Source of the DNA: Phycisphaerae bacterium
GTDB lineage: Bacteria > Planctomycetota > Phycisphaerae > Phycisphaerales > UBA1924
Assembly (NCBI GenBank): GCA_016794925.1
Contig: JAEUIW010000023.1
Span: forward strand, 1-45,218
Direction of reading: 5' to 3'
DNA length: 45,218 nucleotides
The first letter of the stretch is position 1. The number at the start of each line of letters is the position of its first letter. Both the position numbers and the translations under genes were made by a program. The notes beneath the pieces are model-generated. The model was not told the DNA's origin and ran no database searches. It worked only from the letters and a program-made list of their open reading frames with translations. Shown here piece after piece: positions 35,992-43,173 of this stretch.

Positions 35992-36630
35992 TCAGGGCGC
36001 GGGGCCGGGCCAGCCGGCGCGGGCGGCGAGGCCGGCGGGGGACGAACGCGGGGGGTGGCGCGGGGGCGCCACCTGGGGCGGATCGAAGACGAACGAGTCC
36101 GCGTCCGCGGTCGCGGCGCGATCGCGGGGCGATGGGGTCAGCGCGGCGGCACGGTGACGGGGGGCGGGCGGCGCGGTTGGGACGGGCGCGCGCAAATCCG
36201 CGCGCGGTGACGGGGCGGGCACGGCGGTGGGCGCGAGCGCAGGGATGGAGGGTGGCGCCGCGGCGCGGGGCGGGCTGATCCGGGGGCGGGCACGGAGCAA
36301 GCGGGTCGTCGGGCCGACGGCGCGGAGCATTGCGGCGGCGATACGGCGGGATTCGGCCGGCGCGGCGTTGGTGTCGAGCGCACGGCCGAGGGTGGCGAAG
36401 GCCGAGGGGGAGAAACGGACAGCGCGACGGAGGGCTTCGAATTCGAGGGTGAGATCGACCGCCGCGCGGAAGGCGGGGGAAGAGAAGGTGGTGAGGACTT
36501 CGAGCCGAGTGAGGTTCAGGCGGCGCGCGATGTCGGAGAGGGAGGCGGGATCGGGGGTGAGAACGGCTTCGAGGAGGGCGGACTCCGTGGGGGAAAGGTC
36601 AAGAGCGGATGTGGTGGAGTCGGGGATCAT
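35992..36630 (-). CDS. hypothetical protein with helix-turn-helix-like N-terminus
   Basis: Protein of 212 residues from the ATG at 36630. The first 110 residues are helical, with an HTH-like segment (SPTESALLEAVL, SLSDIARRLNLTRLEVLTTF). The C-terminal half is Pro/Ala/Arg-rich and disordered. No Shine-Dalgarno is visible; a -35/-10 pair sits immediately upstream, so the mRNA would be nearly leaderless. It is first in a possible operon with rhaM and rhaI (35 bases to rhaM) and could regulate them, but I cannot name a family. A TTG at 36666 in the same frame is a weaker start choice. Confidence 0.6.
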   Translation of the reverse strand: MIPDSTTSALDLSPTESALLEAVLTPDPASLSDIARRLNLTRLEVLTTFSSPAFRAAVDLTLEFEALRRAVRFSPSAFATLGRALDTNAAPAESRRIAAAMLRAVGPTTRLLRARPRISPPRAAAPPSIPALAPTAVPAPSPRADLRAPVPTAPPAPRHRAAALTPSPRDRAATADADSFVFDPPQVAPPRHPPRSSPAGLAARAGWPGPAP

Positions 36631-36638
36631 AGACGGAT

Positions 36639-36666
36639 AATGTACGGTATTTTTTGAAGATGTCAA
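36639..36666 (-). promoter_or_regulatory. sigma-70-like promoter, near-leaderless
   Basis: On the minus strand TTGACA (36666-36661), a 16-base AT-rich spacer, then TACATT (36644-36639). Transcription would begin about 36633-36631, next to the ATG at 36630. This AT-rich patch stands out from the high-GC surroundings and marks one edge of the 36.6-38.8 kb insertion. The 290-bp divergent gap also serves the + strand gene at 36922. Confidence 0.6.
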
Positions 36667-36921
36667 GTATTTGTTTGGATATCCTGAAAAAACCCATCAA
36701 AATACCCTGATCGGGTGGGTAGTGGCTCTTGGATGTGAAGACGCGTGGTCGAGGTGAGGCCGGTCGGATGCGGGATGGGATGGGCGAGTTGCTGGGTGCA
36801 GCCGGAGTGCGGGCGGGAACACATTGCGGACAGATGCTGCGAAAGAACAGAGGGCAATGGCGACACGACGGCGCCACGTGAATCCAGATCACGATCGCGA
36901 TACGGAGCTTGGTCGGGTACC

Positions 36922-37422
36922 ATGTTCACGAATATGGCAACGCTCTTGCAAGCCGAAGCTGACAACCTCCGGACCATGCCCAAGACGTTGGCGAAAGCGG
37001 AGCGCGCCGAATTCGAAATGCCGACAGCCGGTGATGGGCGGAGCTACCAGATGGTCTCCTTGGACGGTCGAACGACCTTTCTCTTCGATGTGAACCGGCG
37101 CGGCAAGATCAAGCTGACCCGTTGCTCGTACCAAGAGCGGTACCGGATCACAGACATCCTTGCGCGGCTGGACATTGACGGTCCGCCGCACACCAACCCG
37201 GACGTGACGACCCCGCCGCTCCCGGCGCTCGCCGCCCATGCCGGTGCGACCATCGCCTGCCCGCACTTCCATTATTACGTGGAGGGATTCGATGACCGAT
37301 GGGCCGTGCCCGCGTCGGAAGCGGGATTCCGGCAGACGACCGACTTGATTCTCGCGCTCCGCGAGTTCATGTCTCATTGCGGCGTGCAGGACGTGCCGAC
37401 AATCCAGCATCCGATGTTCTGA
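36922..37422 (+). CDS. DUF6978-like protein
   Basis: Protein of 166 residues from the ATG at 36922 (ATG at 36934 also possible). The N-terminus is helical (LLQAEADNLRTMPKTL), followed by beta segments FLFDVNRRGKIKL and a YQERYRITDILARLDIDGPPHTNPD block, then CPHFHYYVEGFDDRWAVP, a pattern I associate with DUF6978. The His-rich HFHYYVEGFDD stretch could bind metal. It is followed by the DUF1828-like gene after 3 bases, so the two are co-translated. DUF6978/DUF1828 pairs occur in accessory and defence-type regions; a direct activity has not been shown to my knowledge. Confidence 0.7.
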   Translation: MFTNMATLLQAEADNLRTMPKTLAKAERAEFEMPTAGDGRSYQMVSLDGRTTFLFDVNRRGKIKLTRCSYQERYRITDILARLDIDGPPHTNPDVTTPPLPALAAHAGATIACPHFHYYVEGFDDRWAVPASEAGFRQTTDLILALREFMSHCGVQDVPTIQHPMF

Positions 37423-37425
37423 CCC

Positions 37426-38190
37426 ATGAACAAGCCGATCGGCCAACTCATCGACGAATACGCCCGCTGGCTCCGGGGCGGCATCACCGTCGCGAAGATT
37501 GGCAATTCCTACGAGGTCACGACCCCATTCTTGGACCGTCACAACGACCACATCCAAATCTATGTCCGGCAAGAGAACGGCCACCTCCTGCTGACCGACG
37601 ACGGGTATGTCCTCGCCGATCTTCGGCAGAGCGGTTGCAGCCTTGAAAGCCAGCGGCGGCAAGCGCTCCTCAAGTCCATCCTCGGGGGATTCGGGGTCGC
37701 GCAGTCGGGGGATGAACTGACGACGGTGGCGCACAACGGTGATTTCCCGCAGCGGAAGCACGCGCTCATTCAGGCGATGCTCGCCGTCGGCGACCTGTTC
37801 GCCACGGCAAAGTCACACGTTCACAGCCTCTTTCTCGAAGATGTCGCGGCCTTCCTCGATTCGATCCAGGCCCGGTATGTCCCCAGCGTCCAGTTCGTTG
37901 GCAAGAGCGGGTTCCAGCACAAGTACGATTTCGCCATCCCCAAATCCGCGACGGCACCCGAGCGGCTTGTCCGCGCCATCAACGCGCCGTCCAAGCAGGC
38001 TGCGGAACTTGCGATCTTTGCATGGACGGACACGCGCGCGGTGCGGGACGACGCCGCGAAGATGTACGCGATGCTCAATGACTTGGAGTCGAAGATCGCG
38101 GGCGAGGTGACCGATGCGCTCGAGCAGTACGACATCGTGCCCGTGACGTGGAGCGCGCGCCAGAAGTACCAGCAAGCGCTCGCGGCATAG
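37426..38190 (+). CDS. DUF1828/DUF1829 domain protein
   Basis: Protein of 254 residues, 3 bases after the DUF6978-like stop. The N-terminal part matches DUF1828 (IQIYVRQENGHLLLTDDGYVLADLRQSGC); the C-terminal part matches DUF1829 (LFLEDVAAFLDSIQARYVPSVQFVGKSGF, FAIPKSA, IFAWTDTRAVRDDAAKMYAMLND). No membrane segment or signal peptide. These domains are known mainly from mobile and accessory regions of many bacteria; the activity is not defined. Its stop lies 8 bases from the stop of a convergent gene with an RX4H motif. Lower GC than neighbouring genes supports acquisition. Confidence 0.8.
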   Translation: MNKPIGQLIDEYARWLRGGITVAKIGNSYEVTTPFLDRHNDHIQIYVRQENGHLLLTDDGYVLADLRQSGCSLESQRRQALLKSILGGFGVAQSGDELTTVAHNGDFPQRKHALIQAMLAVGDLFATAKSHVHSLFLEDVAAFLDSIQARYVPSVQFVGKSGFQHKYDFAIPKSATAPERLVRAINAPSKQAAELAIFAWTDTRAVRDDAAKMYAMLNDLESKIAGEVTDALEQYDIVPVTWSARQKYQQALAA

Positions 38191-38198
38191 GCCGATCA

Positions 38199-38780
38199 TC
38201 ATGGCACTCGGGACACGCAGGCCGCAATTCGCTTCTGCCGCTTTGTGAGATAGTCGGCGTGGCTGTCACGCCGACTGCCGAAGAGATGCCAGCCCACAAC
38301 CTCTTGCGGCATGTCGGCGACCTGCGGGAACTCGGCGGAATTCTGGGGGGCGAATTCCGGCACCATGAGAAGGCGGCGGAGCACCTCGCCACCGAGGATC
38401 AGCCGGTCGTCCGTGACTTCAACGGACATCGCGCCTGTTTCGGCAAACGCAACGTTCGTGCCGATCCGCCCCTCGTGCGCGAGCGTGCAACGGACAAACT
38501 CATAGAGAACGTCTTGGAGCGGCATCATCCCGTTTGCGTACTTGTTCGTGTCGGCACCGGGGCAAGCAACATTAGAGTTGATGACCGCGCCAGCGGTCAC
38601 GACCCGTATCTCTTCGCCCAGGAACCATGTGAACGCTTCCCGGTCGTTCATCGCTTTGCGGTCTGGGTATCGCTTGCGCGACGTTGCGGAGATTGCTGTA
38701 CACGCGCTCAGGAGCGCACCGTCAGCGCGGCCATTGGCTAGAAGGAAGTGAGCGTCTTCAAGACGGCGACGGATACTCAT
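38199..38780 (-). CDS. HEPN-like RX4H protein, candidate RNase
   Basis: Protein of 193 residues from the ATG at 38780 (ATG at 38795 also in frame; neither has a clear ribosome-binding site). The first half is helical: RRLEDAHFLLANGRADGALL, CTAISATSRKRYPD and DREAFTWFLGEE. The segment FVRCTLAHEGRIG contains R-C-T-L-A-H, which fits the RX4H motif of HEPN ribonucleases. The C-terminus is mixed alpha/beta. It faces the DUF6978-DUF1828 pair with 8 bases between the stops. HEPN proteins are common toxin or abortive-infection effectors; that role is inferred from the motif and context only. Confidence 0.6.
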   Translation of the reverse strand: MSIRRRLEDAHFLLANGRADGALLSACTAISATSRKRYPDRKAMNDREAFTWFLGEEIRVVTAGAVINSNVACPGADTNKYANGMMPLQDVLYEFVRCTLAHEGRIGTNVAFAETGAMSVEVTDDRLILGGEVLRRLLMVPEFAPQNSAEFPQVADMPQEVVGWHLFGSRRDSHADYLTKRQKRIAACVSRVP

Positions 38781-39011
38781 GCGGCCCAATTCCACGGATC
38801 ATGTGCTCGTGCCGGCGGATATCTCCCCCGGCACCCGCCGCTGGGGCACAAGGTTCATTCGCCCGTGCCGGGTCGGATCTGCTGGGACGTCAGGCGTGTC
38901 TCGGGCTTGCGTGGGCGGGCAACTGGGGCGGCGGCGGCGCTCCACCCGGGCCCCGGCCCATCGCCCGGCCGGATCGGGGCGCGGGGTTCCTCGACGGGCG
39001 GGGCGCGGGGG

Positions 39012-39051
39012 TTGACATCGTGCAACCATGTGGTATATTAAACCAAATGGT
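39012..39051 (+). promoter_or_regulatory. ArsR promoter and paired operator
   Basis: TTGACA (39012-39017), 16-base spacer, TATATT (39034-39039), and the ATG at 39047, so the mRNA would be leaderless. Two copies of the palindrome ACCAnnTGGT overlap the promoter: ACCATGTGGT (39025-39034) and ACCAAATGGT (39042-39051), centres 17 bp apart. One overlaps the -10 box, the other the start codon. This is a natural operator for the ArsR protein encoded just after it. Confidence 0.75.
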
Positions 39052-39433
39052 TGTTGATCGAGCGCGTCGGCTGGACCTCGTCTTCCACGCGCTGGCGCAC
39101 CCGGCCCGGCGGGCGATGATCCGGCAGCTCTCGATGGCGGGGGCGGGGGGTGAGCGGAACCTGAGCGAGCTCGCCGCGCCCCTGCGGATGAGCTTCCCGG
39201 CCGCCAGCAAGCACGTGCGGGTGCTGGAGGGGGCCCGGCTGGTCCGCCGGCGCATCGTGGGGCGGGAGCACCGGTGCCGCTTGCACGCCGCGCCGCTGCG
39301 CGACGCGACGCGCTGGACCGAGCAATTCCGGCGGAACTGGGAGGCCCGCTTCCGGGCGCTGGACGCGCTGCTGGAGGAGATGCAATCAGGCGAAGCGAAC
39401 CCTCACGGACACCCGCGACCTCAACGCCGGTGA
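39047..39433 (+). CDS. ArsR-family transcription regulator
   Basis: Protein of 128 residues starting MVVDRARRLDLVFHALAHPARRAMIRQL. The winged helix-turn-helix is clear: NLSELAAPLRMSFPAASKHVRVLEGARLVRRRIVGREH, then HAAPLRDATRWTEQFRRNWEARFRALDALLEEM. No cysteine metal site (CVC) is present, so it is the metal-independent subtype that pairs with AHSA1/SRPBCC proteins. The AHSA1 gene follows 60 bases later. It probably represses its own operon through the paired operator upstream. Confidence 0.92.
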   Translation: MVVDRARRLDLVFHALAHPARRAMIRQLSMAGAGGERNLSELAAPLRMSFPAASKHVRVLEGARLVRRRIVGREHRCRLHAAPLRDATRWTEQFRRNWEARFRALDALLEEMQSGEANPHGHPRPQRR

Positions 39434-39493
39434 GCGTCTCACCGACGTCGCCCCGGTTGGCCGCCCCCCGACTCACCCACAAGGAACCGCACC

Positions 39494-39994
39494 ATGTCCC
39501 CCACCGCGCCCAACGGCCTGCAAGTCTCCACTCCCACCGACACCACGATCGTTCTCACCCGCACGTTCAACGCGCCGAGGCGGCTGGTGTGGGAGGCGAT
39601 GCTCACCGCGGACAAGATGCGCCGGTGGATGCTCCCTCCCCCGGGGTGGACCACGAGCGTCTGCGAGTGCGACCCTCGCGTGGCCGGCTCGCTCCGGGTG
39701 GTGTGGAAGAGCGAAGAGGCCGATCCGGCCATGACGCTGCATGGCGTGTTCACGGACGTGGTCCCGCACGAGCGGGCCGTTCACACCGAGGTGATGGTGC
39801 TGGGCACCGGCCAACCGATCGGCTCGCAGGTGGAGCGGCACGAGTTTGCCGAGACGAGGAACGTCACCACGATGCGCATCACGCAGACGTACGCCTCAAA
39901 GGACGCCCGTGACGGCGCGCTCGCTTCGGGCATGGACGAGGGGATGGAGGCTTGTTACAAACAGCTGGACGCGCTGCTCGATCAGCCCGCGTAG
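39494..39994 (+). CDS. SRPBCC/AHSA1 family protein
   Basis: Protein of 166 residues. AAGGAA lies about 10 bases before the ATG. Family features: TTIVLTRTFNAPRRLVWEAML, TADKMRRWMLPPPGW, VAGSLRVVWKS and, near the end, MDEGMEACYKQLDALL. These helix-grip proteins bind hydrophobic ligands; the pairing with an upstream ArsR regulator is common and suggests the regulator responds to the same stress or ligand. Ligand unknown. Confidence 0.9.
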   Translation: MSPTAPNGLQVSTPTDTTIVLTRTFNAPRRLVWEAMLTADKMRRWMLPPPGWTTSVCECDPRVAGSLRVVWKSEEADPAMTLHGVFTDVVPHERAVHTEVMVLGTGQPIGSQVERHEFAETRNVTTMRITQTYASKDARDGALASGMDEGMEACYKQLDALLDQPA

Positions 39995-40060
39995 CGGGCG
40001 TCGCGTGTTCGGTGCGCGGCGGGGCCGGTCCGTTCGCGCCAACGGTGCGACCGCGCGTCG

Positions 40061-40090
40061 CGCGGGGGTGCGCGGGGGTGCGCGGGGGTG
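40061..40090 (+). repeat. 10-bp tandem repeat, three copies
   Basis: CGCGGGGGTG repeated three times without change, in the 428-bp gap between the AHSA1 gene (ending 39994) and the minus-strand small membrane protein gene (40423). G-rich on the plus strand. Confidence 0.85.
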
Positions 40091-40109
40091 CGCGCGGACT
40101 TGGCGGCGC

Positions 40110-40244
40110 GGCCTCGACGGTGATCTCCGTCCGCACATCGGGGACCATGGCCGCGGCCCGCGAATCGAGGTCCTGGAGCGTCCCGCGCTCGCGCCTGGCG
40201 ATCGCGTACGTCTCGCGCGCGACCTTCCCTGAGAAGTCGTGCAC
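40110..40244 (-). pseudogene. possible orphan coding fragment
   Basis: On the minus strand a segment starting GTG at 40244 reads VHDFSGKVARETY then ARRERGTLQDLDSR and VPDVRTEITVEA. It has GC-rich third positions and a balanced composition unlike the shadow frames around it. The frame then runs on as Arg/Pro-rich sequence into the AHSA1 gene on the other strand, so no sensible end exists. Upstream is the G-rich octamer tract. It may be a decayed gene fragment, or chance. Confidence 0.25.
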
Positions 40245-40320
40245 CCCCACCCCCCCACCCCCACACCCCCCCACCCCCACACCCCCACACCCCCACACCC
40301 CCACACCCCCACACCGCCAC
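40242..40320 (-). repeat. G-rich octamer tract (ACCCCCAC on + strand)
   Basis: C/A-only sequence with five perfect copies of ACCCCCAC (40273-40312) and a sixth variant (ACCGCCAC, 40313-40320), preceded by irregular CCCCCAC runs. The minus strand is G-runs of five and more separated by TGT, able to form a G-quadruplex. It lies between two convergent gene ends, downstream of the ABC operon on the minus strand. Confidence 0.85.
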
Positions 40321-40422
40321 GCCACCACACCCCTCCCACCCCCGTGGGCGCGCACGAGGTCACGGAGTGGGCCGGTGACGACAGGATGGAGGTCGTCGCC
40401 CGCGCGGGCACGCGGGCCATCG

Positions 40423-40728
40423 TCATCGAACGAGCAGGACGAGGGCAACGAGCAGTCCGACGCCCGCGATCGCGGCCGCGACGCACCACCGGGCGCGGCG
40501 ATGGAACGCGGCGTCGGCGTTCTCATCGAGCCAGAAGCGGCCACCGGGGCACTCTTTCAGCACGCCGCCCTGGAGCATGCGTCGGAAAAGATGCCCCGGG
40601 GTGAGGCCCAGCTCGTCCGGTCTGCGAGCGGTCTGCGGGCTGCGTGCCCCGGCGCTGGTGAAGCGGCGAACGATGCGGGCACGCATCGCGATGACCCCAA
40701 CGGGCACGCCGTTGGTGACTGGCAGCAT
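40423..40728 (-). CDS. small hypothetical protein with C-terminal membrane anchor
   Basis: Protein of 101 residues; I chose the ATG at 40728 (MLPVTNGVPVGVIAMRARI). The N-terminal part is a soluble helical region (RRFTSAGARSPQTARRPDELGL, HLFRRMLQGGVLKECPGGRFWLDE) resembling small winged-helix-like membrane proteins seen in many bacteria. It is followed by a single C-terminal membrane helix (AAAIAGVGLLVALVLLV), ending VR. Family unknown to me. It is 192 bases downstream of the permease-hydrolase fusion gene on the same strand. The frame is open upstream to 40854. Confidence 0.6.
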   Translation of the reverse strand: MLPVTNGVPVGVIAMRARIVRRFTSAGARSPQTARRPDELGLTPGHLFRRMLQGGVLKECPGGRFWLDENADAAFHRRARWCVAAAIAGVGLLVALVLLVR

Positions 40729-40920
40729 GGCACAACAGTATCCGGCGATGGCCCGGGATACGTTGCGTGCCGCCGTGCCGGCTTGGCGTGGGTCGAAACC
40801 GGCGACCCCTCGGCCCGCGACCGTTGACGCGCTGACAAACCCGCGCCGACCCACGGGCGAGTTCGGGGCTGCGGCTGGATGAACGGCTGGACGCCGGCAG
40901 GCCGATGGCGTCGAGGCCGA

Positions 40921-43173
40921 TCACGGCACTTTGCCCTTGCCGATTCGCTCGGCCACGAGCGTCTCGCCTTGATACGCGCAGATCAGGGCGGACGCGGGCC
41001 CGTCTGCCTCGACTCTGAAGGTGATCTCGCCCTCATCCTCCCGGACGAAAAAGAGGTTCTCGCCGAGCGGGAGCATCTCGATCGGGGACGGGCCCATCGA
41101 CGCGGTCTGCAGGTGCAGCCTGCCGTCCCGGGTTGTCACGGTGATCGTCGCTTCCGGCGCGTGGGTCGGCGCATATCGCCCGGTGTATCGGGCGAAGAGC
41201 GCGGGATCGACCCGCACCGGCTCACGCTCGACGACCTTGAAAGTGGGCCAGTCGTACTCGCGGGCGATGGACCTCATGACCTCGCGCATCAGGCCGCCGC
41301 CGCGGTCCGCGTTGGTCATGACCACGGCGCCGCGGCCGGTTTCAACATTCATGATCATCGAGCAGCGGTACCCGACGTTGGCGCCCTCATGGGCGAACGC
41401 GACGAGCCGGTCCTTGCCCGAGACCATCATGCCCAGCCCGAAGGACCCGGCCTCGCGCGTGAGCATGCGACGGGCCATCTCGGGGGTGAGCGCGCGGCCG
41501 CTCTCGCCCCGCCAGGCGCGCCAGAGATCGATGGCCAGCGACGCGAGGTCGCGCGGCGTGGTCCAGAGTCCCGCGGCGGCCATCTCCGGGTGCCGGCGCC
41601 AGCGTTCGGCCAGGGGCGTTCCGTCCTGGGCGTGCCCGCGGGCCGCACGCGACTCCCAGCCGATCCGCAGCGGCTGCTCGAACGAGCTGTTGGCCATCTC
41701 AAGGGGCTCGAGGACGGTCTCGCGCATGATCTCGGGAAAGGGCTTCCCCAGCGCATCTTCGAGCAGTTGCTGCACGATCACGTACCCGCCCCCCGAGTAG
41801 CCCCACTTGCCGCCGGGCGCGCGTTCGAGCGTGATGGGCGGGTCCTTGGAGGGCGGCAGGCCGTCGAGCACCTGGAGCGTCGTGGGGATCGGTTCGCTCG
41901 GCGCGTAGCCGGACGTGCGGTGCTCGACGACACCGGCGTCGTGGCTCAGGAGCCCGCGCAGCGTGACCTTCGTTGTGGAGGTGTGCTCGCTCTCGGGCAC
42001 GCGCCACGCGCGGAGGCGGAGGTTCACGTCTTCATCGAGGCTCAGCTCGCCGCGTTGCACCGCGGACAGCGCCCCGATCGCGGTGACCGGTTTGCTGATG
42101 GACGCGGCCTGGAACGGCGTGTCCGGGACGACCGGAACCGCTGTCCCCGCCTCGATCACGCCGTACGCCCGGGCCCAGGCGATCTTCCCATCATCGATCA
42201 CGGCGATGCTCATGCCGGGGACCTGATAGAAGGCCATGCGTTCGGCCAGGGTGTGGGTCGTGGCCTCGCCCTTGACGTTGAGGCTGGGCGTCAAGCCGGA
42301 CTCGACGCGGCGGATCCGGGCCTCGGCACCCTCGAGCGTTCGTTGGAGGGTGGGCGCGGCCGCGGTGATGCCCGCGAACAACGACGCGGCGATCAGGGCG
42401 ACGGCGACGGCGCGCGGGCGGGGCCACGCGGGGTCGCCCTCATCGCGACCCGAGAGCTCCAGGCAGGCCAGCGCGGCGGCGACCACGCCGCCCGCGCCGC
42501 CGAGCCAGAGCGCCAGGGGCAGGCGATCGGGCGAGAGGGAGTTCATCGGGAGCAGCCACGGGACGTACATGCCGACGGCGGCGCGCGAGGCGAAGAGCGC
42601 AACGAAGGTCCCGGCGATGCCCACGCCGATCGCGACGGTGAAGCTGGGCCACCTCAGGCTCACCCACGATTGCAACGCGACCAAGAGCCAGGACGCGAGC
42701 CAGAGCTTGGCGCCGAGCAGGAGCATCGATCGCCAGGGCGGCGCGCCCGCGCTCGCGAGCCCCGGTCTGAGGAGCATCAAGACGTACCCGACGATGAGCA
42801 CCAGGGCGATCACGACGAGCGTGCCCAACGCCGCGAGCATCGCGACGACCACGATCTTGGCGACGTACACCGCGTGGCGCGGCAGGGGGAGCGCCAGGAC
42901 GTGCTTCCAGGTGTGGTTCGAGTGCTCCACCCCGGCGAGCAGCGCCGATTCGAGCGTGATGGTCAGCGGCAGCATGAAGATGGCCCAGGCGGTCATCGCC
43001 AGCTTCAGGAGCGAACCCCAGAACTGCGCCGGCGCCTCCGGCGGCCGTTCCGCGGCGACGAGCAGCCCGACCAGCAGCGGCGCCATGAGCGCGGCGCGGA
43101 GCGCGAGTGTTCCCTTGAGCTTGAGGCACTCGGCGTGCAGGGCCCGCGCGACCGCCGGGGGGTGGCTGATCAT
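40921..43173 (-). CDS. ABC-2-type permease fused to class C beta-lactamase-like serine hydrolase
   Basis: Protein of 750 residues whose start overlaps the stop of the upstream ABC ATPase gene (ATGA). Residues 1-275 hold about seven membrane helices, with the BcrB/NatB-like opening ALHAECLKLKGTLALRAAL and the VLALPLPRHAVYVAKI segment. Residues 300-640 form a beta-lactamase class C/penicillin-binding-like domain: the S-I-S-K active site (Ser358, Lys361), YSG (Tyr459), and H-E-G at 595-597. Residues 650-750 are a lipocalin-like C-terminal domain (ARYTGRY onward) common in such hydrolases. The third Asn of the usual Y-x-N motif is replaced by Gly. Permease with paired ATPase suggests export or efflux; the extracytoplasmic hydrolase would act on its ligand or on cell wall. 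That is inference. Confidence 0.88.
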   Translation of the reverse strand: MISHPPAVARALHAECLKLKGTLALRAALMAPLLVGLLVAAERPPEAPAQFWGSLLKLAMTAWAIFMLPLTITLESALLAGVEHSNHTWKHVLALPLPRHAVYVAKIVVVAMLAALGTLVVIALVLIVGYVLMLLRPGLASAGAPPWRSMLLLGAKLWLASWLLVALQSWVSLRWPSFTVAIGVGIAGTFVALFASRAAVGMYVPWLLPMNSLSPDRLPLALWLGGAGGVVAAALACLELSGRDEGDPAWPRPRAVAVALIAASLFAGITAAAPTLQRTLEGAEARIRRVESGLTPSLNVKGEATTHTLAERMAFYQVPGMSIAVIDDGKIAWARAYGVIEAGTAVPVVPDTPFQAASISKPVTAIGALSAVQRGELSLDEDVNLRLRAWRVPESEHTSTTKVTLRGLLSHDAGVVEHRTSGYAPSEPIPTTLQVLDGLPPSKDPPITLERAPGGKWGYSGGGYVIVQQLLEDALGKPFPEIMRETVLEPLEMANSSFEQPLRIGWESRAARGHAQDGTPLAERWRRHPEMAAAGLWTTPRDLASLAIDLWRAWRGESGRALTPEMARRMLTREAGSFGLGMMVSGKDRLVAFAHEGANVGYRCSMIMNVETGRGAVVMTNADRGGGLMREVMRSIAREYDWPTFKVVEREPVRVDPALFARYTGRYAPTHAPEATITVTTRDGRLHLQTASMGPSPIEMLPLGENLFFVREDEGEITFRVEADGPASALICAYQGETLVAERIGKGKVP

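Noticed and set aside
36631..36921. Phage-type attachment site flanking the island
   Set aside because: AT-rich sequence is present at the left edge, but no matching direct repeat at 38781-39046 was seen and no integrase is present.
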